A stretch of 34,679 nt of DNA from Candidatus Acutalibacter pullistercoris (GCA_019115285.1 DXDU01000115.1:1-34679); one strand, 5' to 3'. Shown: positions 15,022 through 23,216, numbered from the stretch's first letter. A program made the numbers and translations. The notes: generated from the sequence alone by a model not told the origin.

Positions 15022-15180
15022 GAAAGTTTTTGGTCAAGCTTTTTACAAAAAGCTTGTGGGGTGTGGGGCAAGGCCCCACGACCTTAAGAGCGGCGCAGCC
15101 GCGACGCGAGAGGGAAGGAGCATTGTCATACCAGCCCGAAGGGCTGTAAACAATGCTCCGGCCCTCTTTCTTGTTGCCAG
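15022..15180 (+). repeat. R-module repeat, copy R2
   Basis: Contains stems aagcttttt-ac-aaaaagctt; gtggggc-aag-gccccac; gcggc-gca-gccgc; and the long ggagcattgt/acaatgctcc stem enclosing cagccc-gaa-gggctg. It ends with a T-rich tail (ctctttcttgttgcc) and could terminate transcription of the GH27 gene. Confidence 0.85.
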
Positions 15181-15393
15181 ATTCTGCGCTGGAGGTACCC
15201 ACCCCCGTCTCGCCTGCCGTGTGGGCGAGCTGAGCGGTACCCACCCCCTGCCCCCTCCCGTAAGGCTAGAGAGCTATAATCTCCACCTTTTCTGTACGGG
15301 AGGGGGAGTAAAATCTATAATCTCATTCCAAAGGGGGGAGACGAAAGTCTCCCCCCTTTGGCAACCCCCGATGAATTAAACTAGCCTCTTTTT
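15181..15393. repeat. P2 and B2 modules (gene-free)
   Basis: The P2 palindrome pairs ccccctcccgta (15251-15262) with tacgggaggggg (15295-15306). The conserved tataatctcattcc then leads into B2, aaaggggggagac-gaaa-gtctcccccctttg (about 15331-15361, given here as arms). The repeat ends at aaccccc, directly before the AT-rich PadR/HAAS block. No gene is seen. Confidence 0.75.
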
Positions 15394-16494
15394 TTAGTTG
15401 CTTTTGACGGCAACACCATAACGGAGCGTTTTATAAATTGTTACGCCAATCTCGAAAAGGGTAATTGCAACAATAAAAGCAAGAAACCCGTTGGACACCA
15501 TATCAGCGTTCCAGTAAGTGAGAAATCTTGCTCCTGAATCTGCATGATCGCCCAACGCCTGTTCAATCTCAAGTACAAAATTCGGATTCCAAATGGGTAA
15601 GACCTTTAGTACAATGATGCTCAATACAATTTGAAGTACTCCGCACACTATATTACTGATCATAACCAGTCTACAGTAGACCCCGACAACCAAGCGTAAT
15701 ATCTCGTCTGCAAGACCAATCAGCAGACTTAGTATAAAGACGGGAAGAACGATGCCCCACTGTTCCAGATTAAAAATAGGTACGGTCATTACGGTTTCGC
15801 CTTCTGTAAAGAACGCAGCAAAGAAATGAGGAGCAAAAATCAGCAGCACACTAAAAATAACGATAAATATAATGCCTACAATGCTGTCGCCCCGACTTAT
15901 GATTGCTTTTTTATCGGGTACAGGCTCTAAAAATTTTGGGGTCCAACGGGAGCGGGAAGTTGGAGTTTTGCCTTCTCCCGACAGACTTTCTAAGGACCAT
16001 TTTTCTTCCTTTTTCAGCTCGAATTGAACCTTCTTCCGCTCCATAATGGCAAAAGTCAAGGTCACTGCACCGAATGCGGACACGCAGGACAGAATAGCAT
16101 CAGTAATTCCGGTGATTAGACCATCTACAATGGCTCGGATAATGACAGAAGCAGAGTTCTGTGTAGTAATCGCAGGCATTTCTCCTATGGCATTTATCAG
16201 AGAAATAAGCAAAATCGGTATGGCAGCACAGACTATGACAACCTTAACAAACCACAGATAGGTGTCAAAATATTCCGGGCCAATCAAATATCTTTGGTCG
16301 CCTTGATATTGTTTTGCAAATTCAGCAGGATCGCCGAGTTCAGTCAGCGCCTCTTCCATAGAGCCTTTATCCGTATACATATCGCTGATCAGCTCTTCCA
16401 GCTCCATACGCACTTCATCTCGCTGAGCTTTGGAAAGCCGACGGATTACCTGGTAAATATATCGATCCATATAGTCTTTTTCATTTGGCGTCAT
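15394..16494 (-). CDS. HAAS-domain (DUF1700-like) multipass membrane protein
   Basis: A 366-aa protein with a cytosolic N-terminal HAAS-type domain: DRYIYQVIRRLSKAQRDEVRMELEELISDMY, then ALTELGDPAEFAKQY. About six to seven hydrophobic segments follow (for example LWFVKVVIVCAAIPILLISL and IVGIIFIVIFSVLLIFA). HAAS proteins are nearly always paired with a PadR repressor, as here, and are thought to sense envelope state or adjust regulator activity; the mechanism is not established. The start ATG overlaps the PadR stop (ATGA). The base composition is much richer in A+T than neighbours on both sides, which points to acquisition by transfer. Confidence 0.88.
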   Translation of the reverse strand: MTPNEKDYMDRYIYQVIRRLSKAQRDEVRMELEELISDMYTDKGSMEEALTELGDPAEFAKQYQGDQRYLIGPEYFDTYLWFVKVVIVCAAIPILLISLINAIGEMPAITTQNSASVIIRAIVDGLITGITDAILSCVSAFGAVTLTFAIMERKKVQFELKKEEKWSLESLSGEGKTPTSRSRWTPKFLEPVPDKKAIISRGDSIVGIIFIVIFSVLLIFAPHFFAAFFTEGETVMTVPIFNLEQWGIVLPVFILSLLIGLADEILRLVVGVYCRLVMISNIVCGVLQIVLSIIVLKVLPIWNPNFVLEIEQALGDHADSGARFLTYWNADMVSNGFLAFIVAITLFEIGVTIYKTLRYGVAVKSN

Positions 16495-16835
16495 AATTCT
16501 TCCTCCCTTAATAACCGGTCCATTCCGGCGGATAGGTTTTGCCAGTATGCTTTCAGCTTCTCATAAATTTCTGTTCCGTATTTTGTCCGCTGATAATATT
16601 TTCTCGGTTTTGCGCCACCGGTTTCCCACCTACTTTCCAAAAGTCCCTGATTCTCAAGTCGGCGAAGGAGAGGATATAGGGTGTTGGGGTCAATGGCAAC
16701 GCCTTTTTCTTCCAAACTCTGCACCAAAGCATACCCATACTTCGGTTCTTTCATCTGGCTGAGTACGCTAATTGTCAGTGTGCCTCTGCGAAGCTCCAAA
16801 AGCAAAGAGGATAATAAATCTTTTTCTTCTCCCAT
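16491..16835 (-). CDS. PadR family transcriptional regulator
   Basis: A 114-aa winged-helix DNA-binding protein of the short PadR-s2 type. RRGTLTISVLSQMKEPKYGYALVQSLEEKGVAIDPNTLYPLLRRLENQGLLESRWE covers the recognition helix and wing, and a C-terminal dimerisation helix follows. The track start is a GTG (16844) inside the SD region; the ATG at 16835 has AGGAGG eight bases upstream. It is co-transcribed and translationally coupled with the HAAS protein. Its promoter carries two direct ATACAGTAT repeats, so autoregulation is likely. Confidence 0.93.
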   Translation of the reverse strand: MGEEKDLLSSLLLELRRGTLTISVLSQMKEPKYGYALVQSLEEKGVAIDPNTLYPLLRRLENQGLLESRWETGGAKPRKYYQRTKYGTEIYEKLKAYWQNLSAGMDRLLREEEL

Positions 16836-16855
16836 CAGCGTCACCTCCTAATGTC

Positions 16856-16885
16856 ATTATACTGTATGCCATACTGTATTGTCAA
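16856..16885 (-). promoter_or_regulatory. padR-HAAS promoter with embedded repeat operator
   Basis: On the minus strand TTGACA (16885-16880), an 18-nt spacer and TATAAT (16861-16856). The spacer plus -10 hold two copies of ATACAGTAT, 12 nt apart start to start. This is a plausible PadR binding site. Confidence 0.8.
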
Positions 16886-16928
16886 TATAAAAATAAAAGG
16901 TCAGTCACAGGAGTTTTGAAAAGTTTGA

Positions 16929-17798
16929 ATACCCACCGCTGAAACGGAGGATTCCCCCTACAATTACGTGTTCGCCTCCTTCGCCGCCGCCTCTCCCTTT
17001 GTAGACTACCCCGGCTACGATGGCACGCCCCTGGACCGGGTGACAGCGTATCTCAAAGACCCAGGGGACATGGAGCAGTTCCTCCAAGAGACCCAGGGGA
17101 AATTCCAGATCGAAAAAACCGGCGGGGCCGTCACCAGTTTCGGGCTGGAGATGAGCGACATCACCCTGGAGGAATATCGGGAGAAATTTGAGGAACAGCC
17201 CTTTTACCAGCTCACCTCCGACCGGGAACTGTACGACATGGTGGGCAAGCCCTTGGAGCAGACCAGGGATCTGATGGGGCTGTTCCTGGCGGCGCTGCTG
17301 GCCTCCAGCCTGGTGATCCTGCTGCTGATCGTCGCCCTGCAGGTGCGGAGCCGTAAGCGGGAGTTCGCCATCCTCCTCTCGATGGGGGAGGCCAGAGGGA
17401 AAGTGATCGGCCAAATCTGCCTGGAGGTTTTGACGGTGCTTTTGGCAGCGGCGCTGCTGGGCGGCCTTGTGGGGAGCGTCCTGGTGGCTCCCGCGGCGGA
17501 GCGCACCTCCCTCTCCCTGCTGTCCGACCAGGTGGACAACACCCAGGCGGACCGGGAGTCGCTGCTGGAGGAGGCCGGCTCAGTTCCTATTGGCAGTTTC
17601 TCCGTGCCCGGGGACTTTGTAAACAGCCGCGACCCCGGAAAGACCGTAGTCTACCAGCAGGTGTCGTTCCAAGAGGGCGGCTGGGTGCTGGGCATCTATT
17701 TTGCCGCGGTGTTCGCCGCCGCGGTCCTGGCCATGGTGTTCCAGCTGTGCTACATCCTGCGGGTCAACCCGGCCCGCATGCTGGTCAGTAAAAAGTAG
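16929..17798 (+). pseudogene. 5'-truncated ABC exporter permease (FtsX/MacB-like)
   Basis: The open frame runs from a stop at 16926 and reads IPTAETEDSPYNYVFASFAAASPFVD before the GTG (16968) used in the track. Neither that GTG nor any codon before it has a well-spaced ribosome site; GGAGG is 17 nt away. What remains is the end of an extracytoplasmic domain and three transmembrane segments: about 100-125 (LFLAALLASSLVILLLIVALQV), 145-170 and 240-262. The FtsX signature SRKREFAILLSMGEARGKV lies after the first. The full-length partner permease in this operon has 407 aa with an N-terminal anchor and full external domain, so about the first 120 residues are missing. The break coincides with the start of the AT-rich PadR/HAAS block. 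Function is probably lost unless an internal start is used. Confidence 0.7.
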
Positions 17799-17810
17799 GG
17801 AGGTTTAGCT

Positions 17811-18482
17811 ATGGAACCTGTCTTAACATTTGAGGCTCTCACCTATTTCTATCAAAGCGGCAGCCAGAAGGTCTCCATCTTAGAGGAGGCCGACTGCGCC
17901 TTCGAGCCGGGGAAGCTCTACACCATCGTGGGGCCCTCCGGCTCGGGGAAAACCACCACCCTCACCCTGGCCGGGGCCCTGGAGTCGCCTAAAGGAGGCC
18001 GGGTGCTGTTCCAGGGGAAAGACCTGAAGGACATCGGCTACACCAACTACCGTAACCGGCATGTTGCCATCGTCTTCCAGGCCTACAACCTGCTGGAGTA
18101 TTTGAATCCCCTGCAAAACGTGCTGGCGGCCATGGAGATCACCAAGAACGAGATTCCCAACAAAAAGCAGCGGGCGGAGGAGCTGCTCCTGCGCATGGGG
18201 CTTACCAAGGACCAGATCCACCGGCGCATCCAGAAGCTCTCCGGCGGGGAGCAGCAGCGGGTGGCCATCGCCCGGGCCCTCGCCACCAACGCGGACATCA
18301 TCTTAGCCGACGAGCCCACGGGCAACCTGGACGGGGACACGGCCCAGGGCATTATCGAGCTGTTCCAGGAGTTGGCCCATCAGGACGGCAAGTGCGTCAT
18401 CGCCGTCACCCACTCTCAAGATTTCGCCGCCCAGGCGGATGTGGTGATCGACCTGAAGGACCACAAACTGGTGGAGGAATGA
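17811..18482 (+). CDS. ABC transporter ATP-binding protein (MacB/LolD-like)
   Basis: A 223-aa ATPase of the MacB/LolD exporter class. Walker A is GPSGSGKT (about 41-48), the signature is [15 protein letters not shown] (from about 143), Walker B is [12 protein letters not shown] and the switch His is in AVTHS. The start has AGGGAGG about 6 nt ahead, 12 nt after the permease stop. It powers the FtsX-type permeases on either side. These transporters export peptides or lipoproteins, or work as sensors of antimicrobial peptides. The neighbouring acyl-carrier-related protein suggests peptide export. Confidence 0.94.
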   Translation: MEPVLTFEALTYFYQSGSQKVSILEEADCAFEPGKLYTIVGPSGSGKTTTLTLAGALESPKGGRVLFQGKDLKDIGYTNYRNRHVAIVFQAYNLLEYLNPLQNVLAAMEITKNEIPNKKQRAEELLLRMGLTKDQIHRRIQKLSGGEQQRVAIARALATNADIILADEPTGNLDGDTAQGIIELFQELAHQDGKCVIAVTHSQDFAAQADVVIDLKDHKLVEE

Positions 18483-18485
18483 CAA

Positions 18486-18746
18486 ATGGAGGAAGCCATT
18501 AAAGAAGCGGTGTGGAACATCCTGGAAAAGCGCTGCGGGGTGGACTTCCGGCAGCGCCCGGAGGACCGGGAGGAACCGCTGCTGGGGCCCAGACTGCAAG
18601 TGCCCGCCAGGGAGCTGCTCTACGCGTACGCCGACCTGGTGCGCCTGCTGGGAAAGCCTGTGGGGGAGGAAGATGTGAAAGAGGGGCGGTTTGACACGGC
18701 GGAGCATATCCTCGCCTGTGTGGAACGGGCCCTGGCCCAGAACTAG
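18486..18746 (+). CDS. acyl-carrier-related small protein of peptide maturation type (tentative)
   Basis: An 86-aa acidic, helical protein starting 3 nt after the ATPase stop, with GGAGG in the ATPase's last codons as ribosome site. The C-terminal half (LLYAYADLVRLLGKPVGEEDVKEGRFDTAEHILACV) follows the helix pattern of acyl carrier proteins. The usual phosphopantetheine Ser (DSL) is absent; the position is within ARELLYAY. This fits the 'acyl carrier-related protein' found beside clostridial peptide maturation and export genes (Clo7bot-like systems) as I remember them. No precursor peptide or radical SAM enzyme lies nearby. The link is by pattern and needs a profile search. Confidence 0.5.
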   Translation: MEEAIKEAVWNILEKRCGVDFRQRPEDREEPLLGPRLQVPARELLYAYADLVRLLGKPVGEEDVKEGRFDTAEHILACVERALAQN

Positions 18747-18770
18747 CCGCCGGAGGAAGGAGGGAGTTTC

Positions 18771-19994
18771 GTGAACTTTGTGAAACGAGGGCTGCGCAGC
18801 CTGATCTACCACTGGAAGAACACCGCGGCCCTGGTGGTCATCTATTTCCTCTCCTCGGCGCTGGTGCTGGTGGGGCTCAACATCCGCCAGGCCTGCCTGG
18901 CGACAGCGGAGGAGGCCGGGGAAAAGATCGGCGCTGACATCGCCGTGACCAACACCTACCAGGCCAACTCCTTTACGGCGGAGGAGCGGAATAACCTGCC
19001 CCTCACCCTGGCGGACCAGCTCGCCGCCCTGCCGGGGGTGTCCTCCGCCAGCTGGACGGCCACTTTGTCCGGGGCCTCCAATGGCTTTTCCTCCGCCGCC
19101 ATGACACGGGAGGACGGGCGGGCGCCCCTGCTCTTTTTCGCCTCTCAAACTTCCTCCCTCTTAGATCTCTTCACCTCCCAGGGGGCGTCCCTGGCCCTGG
19201 GCCGCCCCTTGGAGCGGGAGGACCGGGGCCTGGCCCTGGTCGCCCTGCCCCTGGCGGAGGAAAACGACTGGGAGCTGGACAGCTTCTTTTCGGTCACCGC
19301 CGCCAGCGGCCAGGAGATTTCCCTCCAGGTGGCGGGCATGTACCTGCCGGGAGAGGGCACGGGCCCGGAAGGGGGCCTGGGCATCCCCTGGGACAACACC
19401 ATCGTCCTGTGCCTGGAGGACGCCATGGAGCTGTTGGGCGGGGAACAGGTCTCCCAGATCCGCCTGGAGCTGGAGGACCCGAAAGACGCCCGCTCCCTTG
19501 CCGCCGCTGTGGAGGAGACGGCGGGGGCCTCCCCCCACCAGGGGGAGTTTGTGGTGCAGGTGGACGACAGCGCGTACCTGCAGGTGGCGGGCCCCCTGGA
19601 GCGCATGGTGTCCCTGATGACCCTCATGGCCGCCGCCGCGGTGCTGTTGGGAGCGGCCATCTTGTTTTTGCTCTCCCTGCTGGGGGCGAAGTCCAGGGAT
19701 CGGGAGATCGGGGTCCTGCTCTCCCTGGGGGAGGAGAAGCGCCGGATCTTTCTGCAAATGCTCTTGGAGCTCAGCCTGCCCATGTTGGCGGCGGTCACCT
19801 GCGCCGCCGGGGCGGGCGGGTCCCTGTCCCAGGGCCTGGCGGCCCTGGCTGGCACCCACAGCGGCCCGTTGAGCGGCTGGCAGATCGCCCTTCTGTATAT
19901 TGCGGGCATCCTCCTCACCGCCGCCGCGGCCATCCCCACCGCCTGGAAAGTCTCCGCCTACTCCCCCGTGAAAATGCTGCGGGAGGAGGGGTGA
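18771..19994 (+). CDS. ABC exporter permease (FtsX/MacB-like)
   Basis: A 407-aa permease with an N-terminal transmembrane anchor (about 19-38, LVVIYFLSSALVLVGLNIRQ) and a large extracytoplasmic domain (about 45-280). Three C-terminal membrane segments follow (about 283-305, 325-350, 365-385), with the FtsX signature SRDREIGVLLSLGEEKRRI between the first two. GTG start at 18771 after GGAAGGAGGG. It is the intact partner of the truncated permease upstream. With the ATPase and the small protein it makes one operon without a visible promoter of its own, since the natural 5' end has been lost. An R-module repeat follows 26 nt after the stop. Confidence 0.92.
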   Translation: MNFVKRGLRSLIYHWKNTAALVVIYFLSSALVLVGLNIRQACLATAEEAGEKIGADIAVTNTYQANSFTAEERNNLPLTLADQLAALPGVSSASWTATLSGASNGFSSAAMTREDGRAPLLFFASQTSSLLDLFTSQGASLALGRPLEREDRGLALVALPLAEENDWELDSFFSVTAASGQEISLQVAGMYLPGEGTGPEGGLGIPWDNTIVLCLEDAMELLGGEQVSQIRLELEDPKDARSLAAAVEETAGASPHQGEFVVQVDDSAYLQVAGPLERMVSLMTLMAAAAVLLGAAILFLLSLLGAKSRDREIGVLLSLGEEKRRIFLQMLLELSLPMLAAVTCAAGAGGSLSQGLAALAGTHSGPLSGWQIALLYIAGILLTAAAAIPTAWKVSAYSPVKMLREEG

Positions 19995-20180
19995 CCGCCC
20001 TCGGGGCGGTAGAGGCAAACGAAAAGTTTTTGGTCAAGCTTTTTACAAAAAGCTTGCAGAGCGCGAGACGGCGTCTCGCGGCCTTACGAGCGGCGCAGCC
20101 GCGAGAGAAGAGGGTAGGAGCATTGTCATACCAGCCCACAGGGCTGTAAACAATGCTCCGGCCCTTTTTCTTGTTGCCAG
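19993..20180 (+). repeat. R-module repeat, copy R3 with leading hairpin
   Basis: An extra leading hairpin (accgccc-tcg-gggcggt, then agaggcaa) precedes the standard R module from 20021. Stems: aagcttttt-ac-aaaaagctt; gcgagac-ggc-gtctcgc; gcggc-gca-gccgc; ggagcattgt/acaatgctcc with inner cagccc-aca-gggctg. It ends with a ctttttcttgttgcc tail. The leading hairpin recurs at R4 as accgcac-ctg-gtgcggt, a compensated base-pair change. Confidence 0.85.
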
Positions 20181-20983
20181 CCTCTGCGTAGAAGGGTAAC
20201 CGCCCTGGGTGAGTCCCACCCCCTGCCCCCTCCCATGCCCTTACTATGCGTAGGAGGATAGCCTACCAGCATGGGAGGGGGAGTATAACCTATAATCTCA
20301 TTCCAAAGGGGGGAGCGTTCGCTCCCCCCTTTGAGAACCCCCCACGTTTTATAGCCTGCTGCCTCAGAGGCAACTATCTACAATGGGGGCCAAGGGGGCA
20401 ACGCCCCCTTGAAAATCCTATAAAATTAAAATCCCCCTCCCGTACGGAAAGGGATGAGATCATAGCTCTCTATCCTTATGGGAGGGGGTGAGCGAGCGCC
20501 GGTGGCGCTCAGCCGCGCACCGGTCTACGTTGCCACGACCGTCGGTCCTGGACGCGCCCCACCGGGGCGCAGGACCCGAGCCGGCAGGCGAGACGGGGGG
20601 TGGGCACACTCGGCTCCCCCATGGGGGCGCTGGTGTCCAGTGGACACCGTTCAGCGCCGACCGAGGCGGCAGCCGAGACGCTGGCACGACGAAGTCGTGA
20701 CTGAGAGGGCTGTCCTTCAAGGGGGTTATCAAAGGGGGGAGACATTCGTCTCCCCCCTTTGAAATTAAACTATATAACTTTCTCCCCCTCCCGCGCCCGC
20801 GAGGGTATATATAACCCTTTGGTCTGGGCGCGGGAGGGGGCAGGGGGTGGGCACCACATAGCCTCTCCGCCCGGCGGGCGAGACCAGGCGGTTGGTACCG
20901 CGGGCACGCGCACCGGCGCGGGCAACAAAAAACGCGACCACCGCTCAGGCGATGATCGCGAATCGGGTGCAGCGTCACGCTGC
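20181..20983. repeat. P3, B3, P4, B5 and P5 modules (800-nt gene-free region)
   Basis: No gene is supported here. P3 pairs ccccctcccatgc (20226-20238) with gcatgggaggggg (20269-20281). B3 is aaaggggggagc-gttc-gctcccccct, about 20305-20333. The third module (tttatagc...cctcagaggc...atggggg) is at 20337-20400. P4 pairs ccccctccc (20433-20441) with gggaggggg (20480-20488). After a segment sharing gtgactgagagggctgtc with 27782, B5 (aaaggggggagac-attc-gtctccccccttt, about 20733-20761) and P5 (20784-20797 with 20827-20840) appear in inverted order. B5/P5 are thus on the other strand relative to P3/B3. Confidence 0.75.
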
Positions 20984-21060
20984 TGGTGGGGACAACAGGA
21001 CTCGAACCTGTGACCTCCTACGTGTGAAGCAGGCGCTCTAACCAGCTGAGCTATGCCCCC
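20984..21060 (-). tRNA. tRNA-Val(CAC)
   Basis: The minus strand folds into a full 77-nt cloverleaf: acceptor GGGGGCA/TGTCCCC, D stem GCTC/GAGC, anticodon stem CCTGC/GTAGG with loop TTCACAC (anticodon CAC), T stem ACAGG/CCTGT with loop TTCGAGT, and an encoded 3' CCA. Anticodon CAC reads GUG, so it is a valine tRNA. Confidence 0.93.
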
Positions 21061-21072
21061 GTAACAGGGTAT

Positions 21073-21101
21073 ATGATACCAGTTTTCCCTTCCGGCGTCA
21101 A
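21073..21101 (-). promoter_or_regulatory. promoter of tRNA-Val
   Basis: On the minus strand TTGACG (21101-21096), 17 nt, TATCAT (21078-21073), about 13 nt before the mature 5' end. Confidence 0.8.
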
Positions 21102-21205
21102 GCCCCAATTTTAAAAAAATCCTCTTTTTCCCGGGGGCGGGGGGAATGCACTTGGCTTTTCCTGTGAAAGAACGGCGGGATTTAGGGAAAAACCTGGGTT
21201 TTTCC

Positions 21206-21234
21206 TTGCCCTTCCCCCGGGGGGCAGGTATAAT
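21206..21234 (+). promoter_or_regulatory. promoter of the DHHW-type gene
   Basis: TTGCCC (21206-21211), 17 nt, perfect TATAAT (21229-21234). The spacer itself contains a tcccccgggggg dyad. It lies about 50 nt before the ATG at 21283. Confidence 0.8.
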
Positions 21235-21282
21235 AAAACCGCCGCCGCTCCCGGCGGAAACGTGAAAAAGGAGTGACCTTTC

Positions 21283-22467
21283 ATGGCGAAACGATACCGG
21301 CACGCCCAGAAGTCCAAGGGCTCCCGGGTGAACTGGCCTGTGGCCGTGCTGTTCGGGCTGCTTGTGGTGGGCGCCGCCGCCCTGGCCCTGTGGGGCTCCC
21401 GCCAGTGGGGCAAGGCCCCTGCCTCCGGGGAGAGCTCTCCCCCGCCCCAAAGCGCCCCCGCCTCCCAGGAGGAGGCCCCGGAGGCCACCGCCGCGCCTAC
21501 GCCCGCTCCCACCCCGGCTCCCACCCCGGCCCCTACGCCGGAGCCCACCCCGCCTCCCATCCCCGACGACGGCAGCGACGGCTACCTGTCCCAGGGGCTG
21601 TACATTTGGAACAACAAGGCCTTCGAGCTGTTCTACGGCAGCAGCGACGCCGCCGCCCACTACGCCCGGGCCATCGCCTCCTACCAGCAGCGGCTGCCGG
21701 GGGTCACCGTGTACAACATGGTGGTGCCCAACCACTCGGAGTTCGGCCTGCCAGAGCGCATTCGGGACGACATGGGCTGCACCTCCCAGCGGGAGAACCT
21801 GTCTGACGTGTTTGAGAACTACGGGGAGGGCTCTCAGGTGGTCCCCGTGGACATTTACGACGCGTTGGACTACCACAAGGACCAGTACCTGTACTTCAAC
21901 ACCGACACCCACTGGGCTCCCCTGGGGGCCTACTGGGCCTACACCGCCTTCTGCCAGGCGGCCGGGCAGGAGGCCGCCCCTCTCTCGGACTTTACCGTCA
22001 CCAGTAGTATAAAGGACTTTACCGGCTACCTGTACGCCGTCACCGGGGAGAGCTGCCTTGGGGAGAACCCGGACCGGATCGACTTTTACGAGCCCGGCTT
22101 CTCCTACACCATCGAGCTCTCTTACGACGGGGCGGAGTTCACGGAGCTTTCGGGGATGTACGCCCCGGACGAGTCCATGGGCTACTCCGCCATCCTGTGG
22201 GGGGATAACCCCCTGGTGCGCATCACCAACCAGGACAAGGCCTCTGGGGGCAAGCTGCTGCTGGTGAAGGACTCCTACGGCAACGCCATCGCCCCGTTTC
22301 TGGCGGCCAACTACAGCCAGGTCCACGTGGCGGACTTCCGGTCCTTCCCCCAGGACCTGCCCAGCTACTGCCAGGAAAACGGCATCACCGACGTGTTGTT
22401 TTTCAACAACGTCATGTCCGCCAACACCTATTCCCAGGTGGAGACCATGGACGCCCTGTTCCACTAA
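21283..22467 (+). CDS. membrane-anchored DHHW/AlgX-like SGNH-fold protein
   Basis: A 394-aa protein with an N-terminal membrane anchor (about 19-38), a Pro/Thr/Ala linker (PTPAPTPAP repeats, about 55-95) and an extracytoplasmic SGNH-like domain. The catalytic-type motifs are TDTHWAPLGAYWAY (the DxHW motif; DHHW families have HH here) and LLLVKDSYGNAIAPFL (block with the candidate Ser). DHHW/AlgX-type proteins are linked to O-acetylation or remodelling of surface polysaccharides. The catalytic activity of this one is inferred from motifs. Start ATG with AAAAGGAG ahead. It has its own promoter and a strong terminator, so it is a single-gene unit. Confidence 0.82.
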   Translation: MAKRYRHAQKSKGSRVNWPVAVLFGLLVVGAAALALWGSRQWGKAPASGESSPPPQSAPASQEEAPEATAAPTPAPTPAPTPAPTPEPTPPPIPDDGSDGYLSQGLYIWNNKAFELFYGSSDAAAHYARAIASYQQRLPGVTVYNMVVPNHSEFGLPERIRDDMGCTSQRENLSDVFENYGEGSQVVPVDIYDALDYHKDQYLYFNTDTHWAPLGAYWAYTAFCQAAGQEAAPLSDFTVTSSIKDFTGYLYAVTGESCLGENPDRIDFYEPGFSYTIELSYDGAEFTELSGMYAPDESMGYSAILWGDNPLVRITNQDKASGGKLLLVKDSYGNAIAPFLAANYSQVHVADFRSFPQDLPSYCQENGITDVLFFNNVMSANTYSQVETMDALFH

Positions 22468-22479
22468 AACCCTTTCGGG

Positions 22480-22540
22480 AGCGGCCCCCTTCGGAGAGAA
22501 AAGTTTTCTCTTCAAATCGGGGGCCGCCCCTTGTGTTTTT
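22480..22540 (+). terminator. intrinsic terminator after the DHHW-type gene
   Basis: Outer stem gcggccccc (22481-22489) / gggggccgc (22519-22527) encloses an inner gagaaaa/ttttctc hairpin, followed by ccccttgtgttttt. Confidence 0.75.
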
Positions 22541-22593
22541 GCTGGGGAAGTGCTATACTCTTTGTGAGGGGGAAGTGCTATACTCTTTGTGAG
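22531..22593 (+). promoter_or_regulatory. promoter with a duplicated 25-bp -10 unit
   Basis: TTGTGT (22531-22536), 17 nt, TATACT (22554-22559) preceded by TGC (extended -10). The 25-bp unit containing this -10 (22544-22568) is perfectly repeated at once (22569-22593), giving a second TGCTATACT at 22576-22584 without a good -35. It drives the DUF4364 gene and probably the next gene. Confidence 0.65.
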
Positions 22594-22628
22594 TATTTCG
22601 TGAGAAACAGAGAGGAAAGGAGCCTTTC

Positions 22629-23216
22629 ATGAGACAGGATGCCTTTACCGGCGGCGTGGATCCCGGCGGGCTGTGGAATCAGAACGACATCCGCATCCTG
22701 CTGTGCTACATCCTTCACAGCGTGGGGTCTCCCCTTTCCGGGGAAGAACTCTCCCAGATCCTGCAGCGGAAAGCCCTGGCCAATTACTTCGAGGCCCAGG
22801 ACGCCCTGGCTGCCTTGGAGGCCCGGGGTAACGTGGAGCGGGACAGCGCCGGCCGCTACCAGGTGACTCCCGCCGGGCGGGAGATTGCCCAGACCTTAGA
22901 CGCCACCCTGCCCCTCTCTGTGCGGGACAAGGCCCTGGAGGCCGCCCTGACCCTGCTGGCGGAGGAGCGCTCTCACCGGGAGAACCGGGTGGAGGTGGTC
23001 CCCCAGGAGGGGGGCTACCAGGTGACCTGCCACATCTCCGGGGGAGAGGGCATGGAGCTTATGGCCGTGTCCCTGTACGTACCGGACAGCGCCCAGGCGG
23101 AGCTGGTGCGGCAGCGGTTCTACCAGGCCCCGGACCGGGTGTACAAGCTGCTGCTGGCCTCTCTGACAGGGGACAGGGAAATGGCCCAGTCGATTCTGGA
23201 AGAACGTGGGGAATGA
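22629..23216 (+). CDS. DUF4364 family winged-helix protein
   Basis: A 195-aa cytoplasmic protein of the clostridial DUF4364 family, with an N-terminal winged helix (NDIRILLCYILHSVGSPLSGEELSQILQ...ALEARGNVERDSAGRYQVTPAGREIAQTL) and a C-terminal alpha/beta domain. The N-terminal domain suggests DNA binding, but no target is known. ATG start with AGGAAAGGAG upstream. Its stop overlaps the next gene (ATGA), so it is coupled to the dockerin protein gene. Confidence 0.85.
   Translation: MRQDAFTGGVDPGGLWNQNDIRILLCYILHSVGSPLSGEELSQILQRKALANYFEAQDALAALEARGNVERDSAGRYQVTPAGREIAQTLDATLPLSVRDKALEAALTLLAEERSHRENRVEVVPQEGGYQVTCHISGGEGMELMAVSLYVPDSAQAELVRQRFYQAPDRVYKLLLASLTGDREMAQSILEERGE

Noticed and set aside
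15020-15379. 119-aa ORF after the GH27 gene
   Set aside because: It is entirely inside the R2/P2/B2 repeat modules.
20770-22515. 581-aa minus-strand ORF and similar long ORFs antisense to real genes (775-1884, 4721-6235, 23411-25813, 31510-33360)
   Set aside because: High GC keeps antisense frames open; the proteins are low-complexity and lack SD sites and domains.
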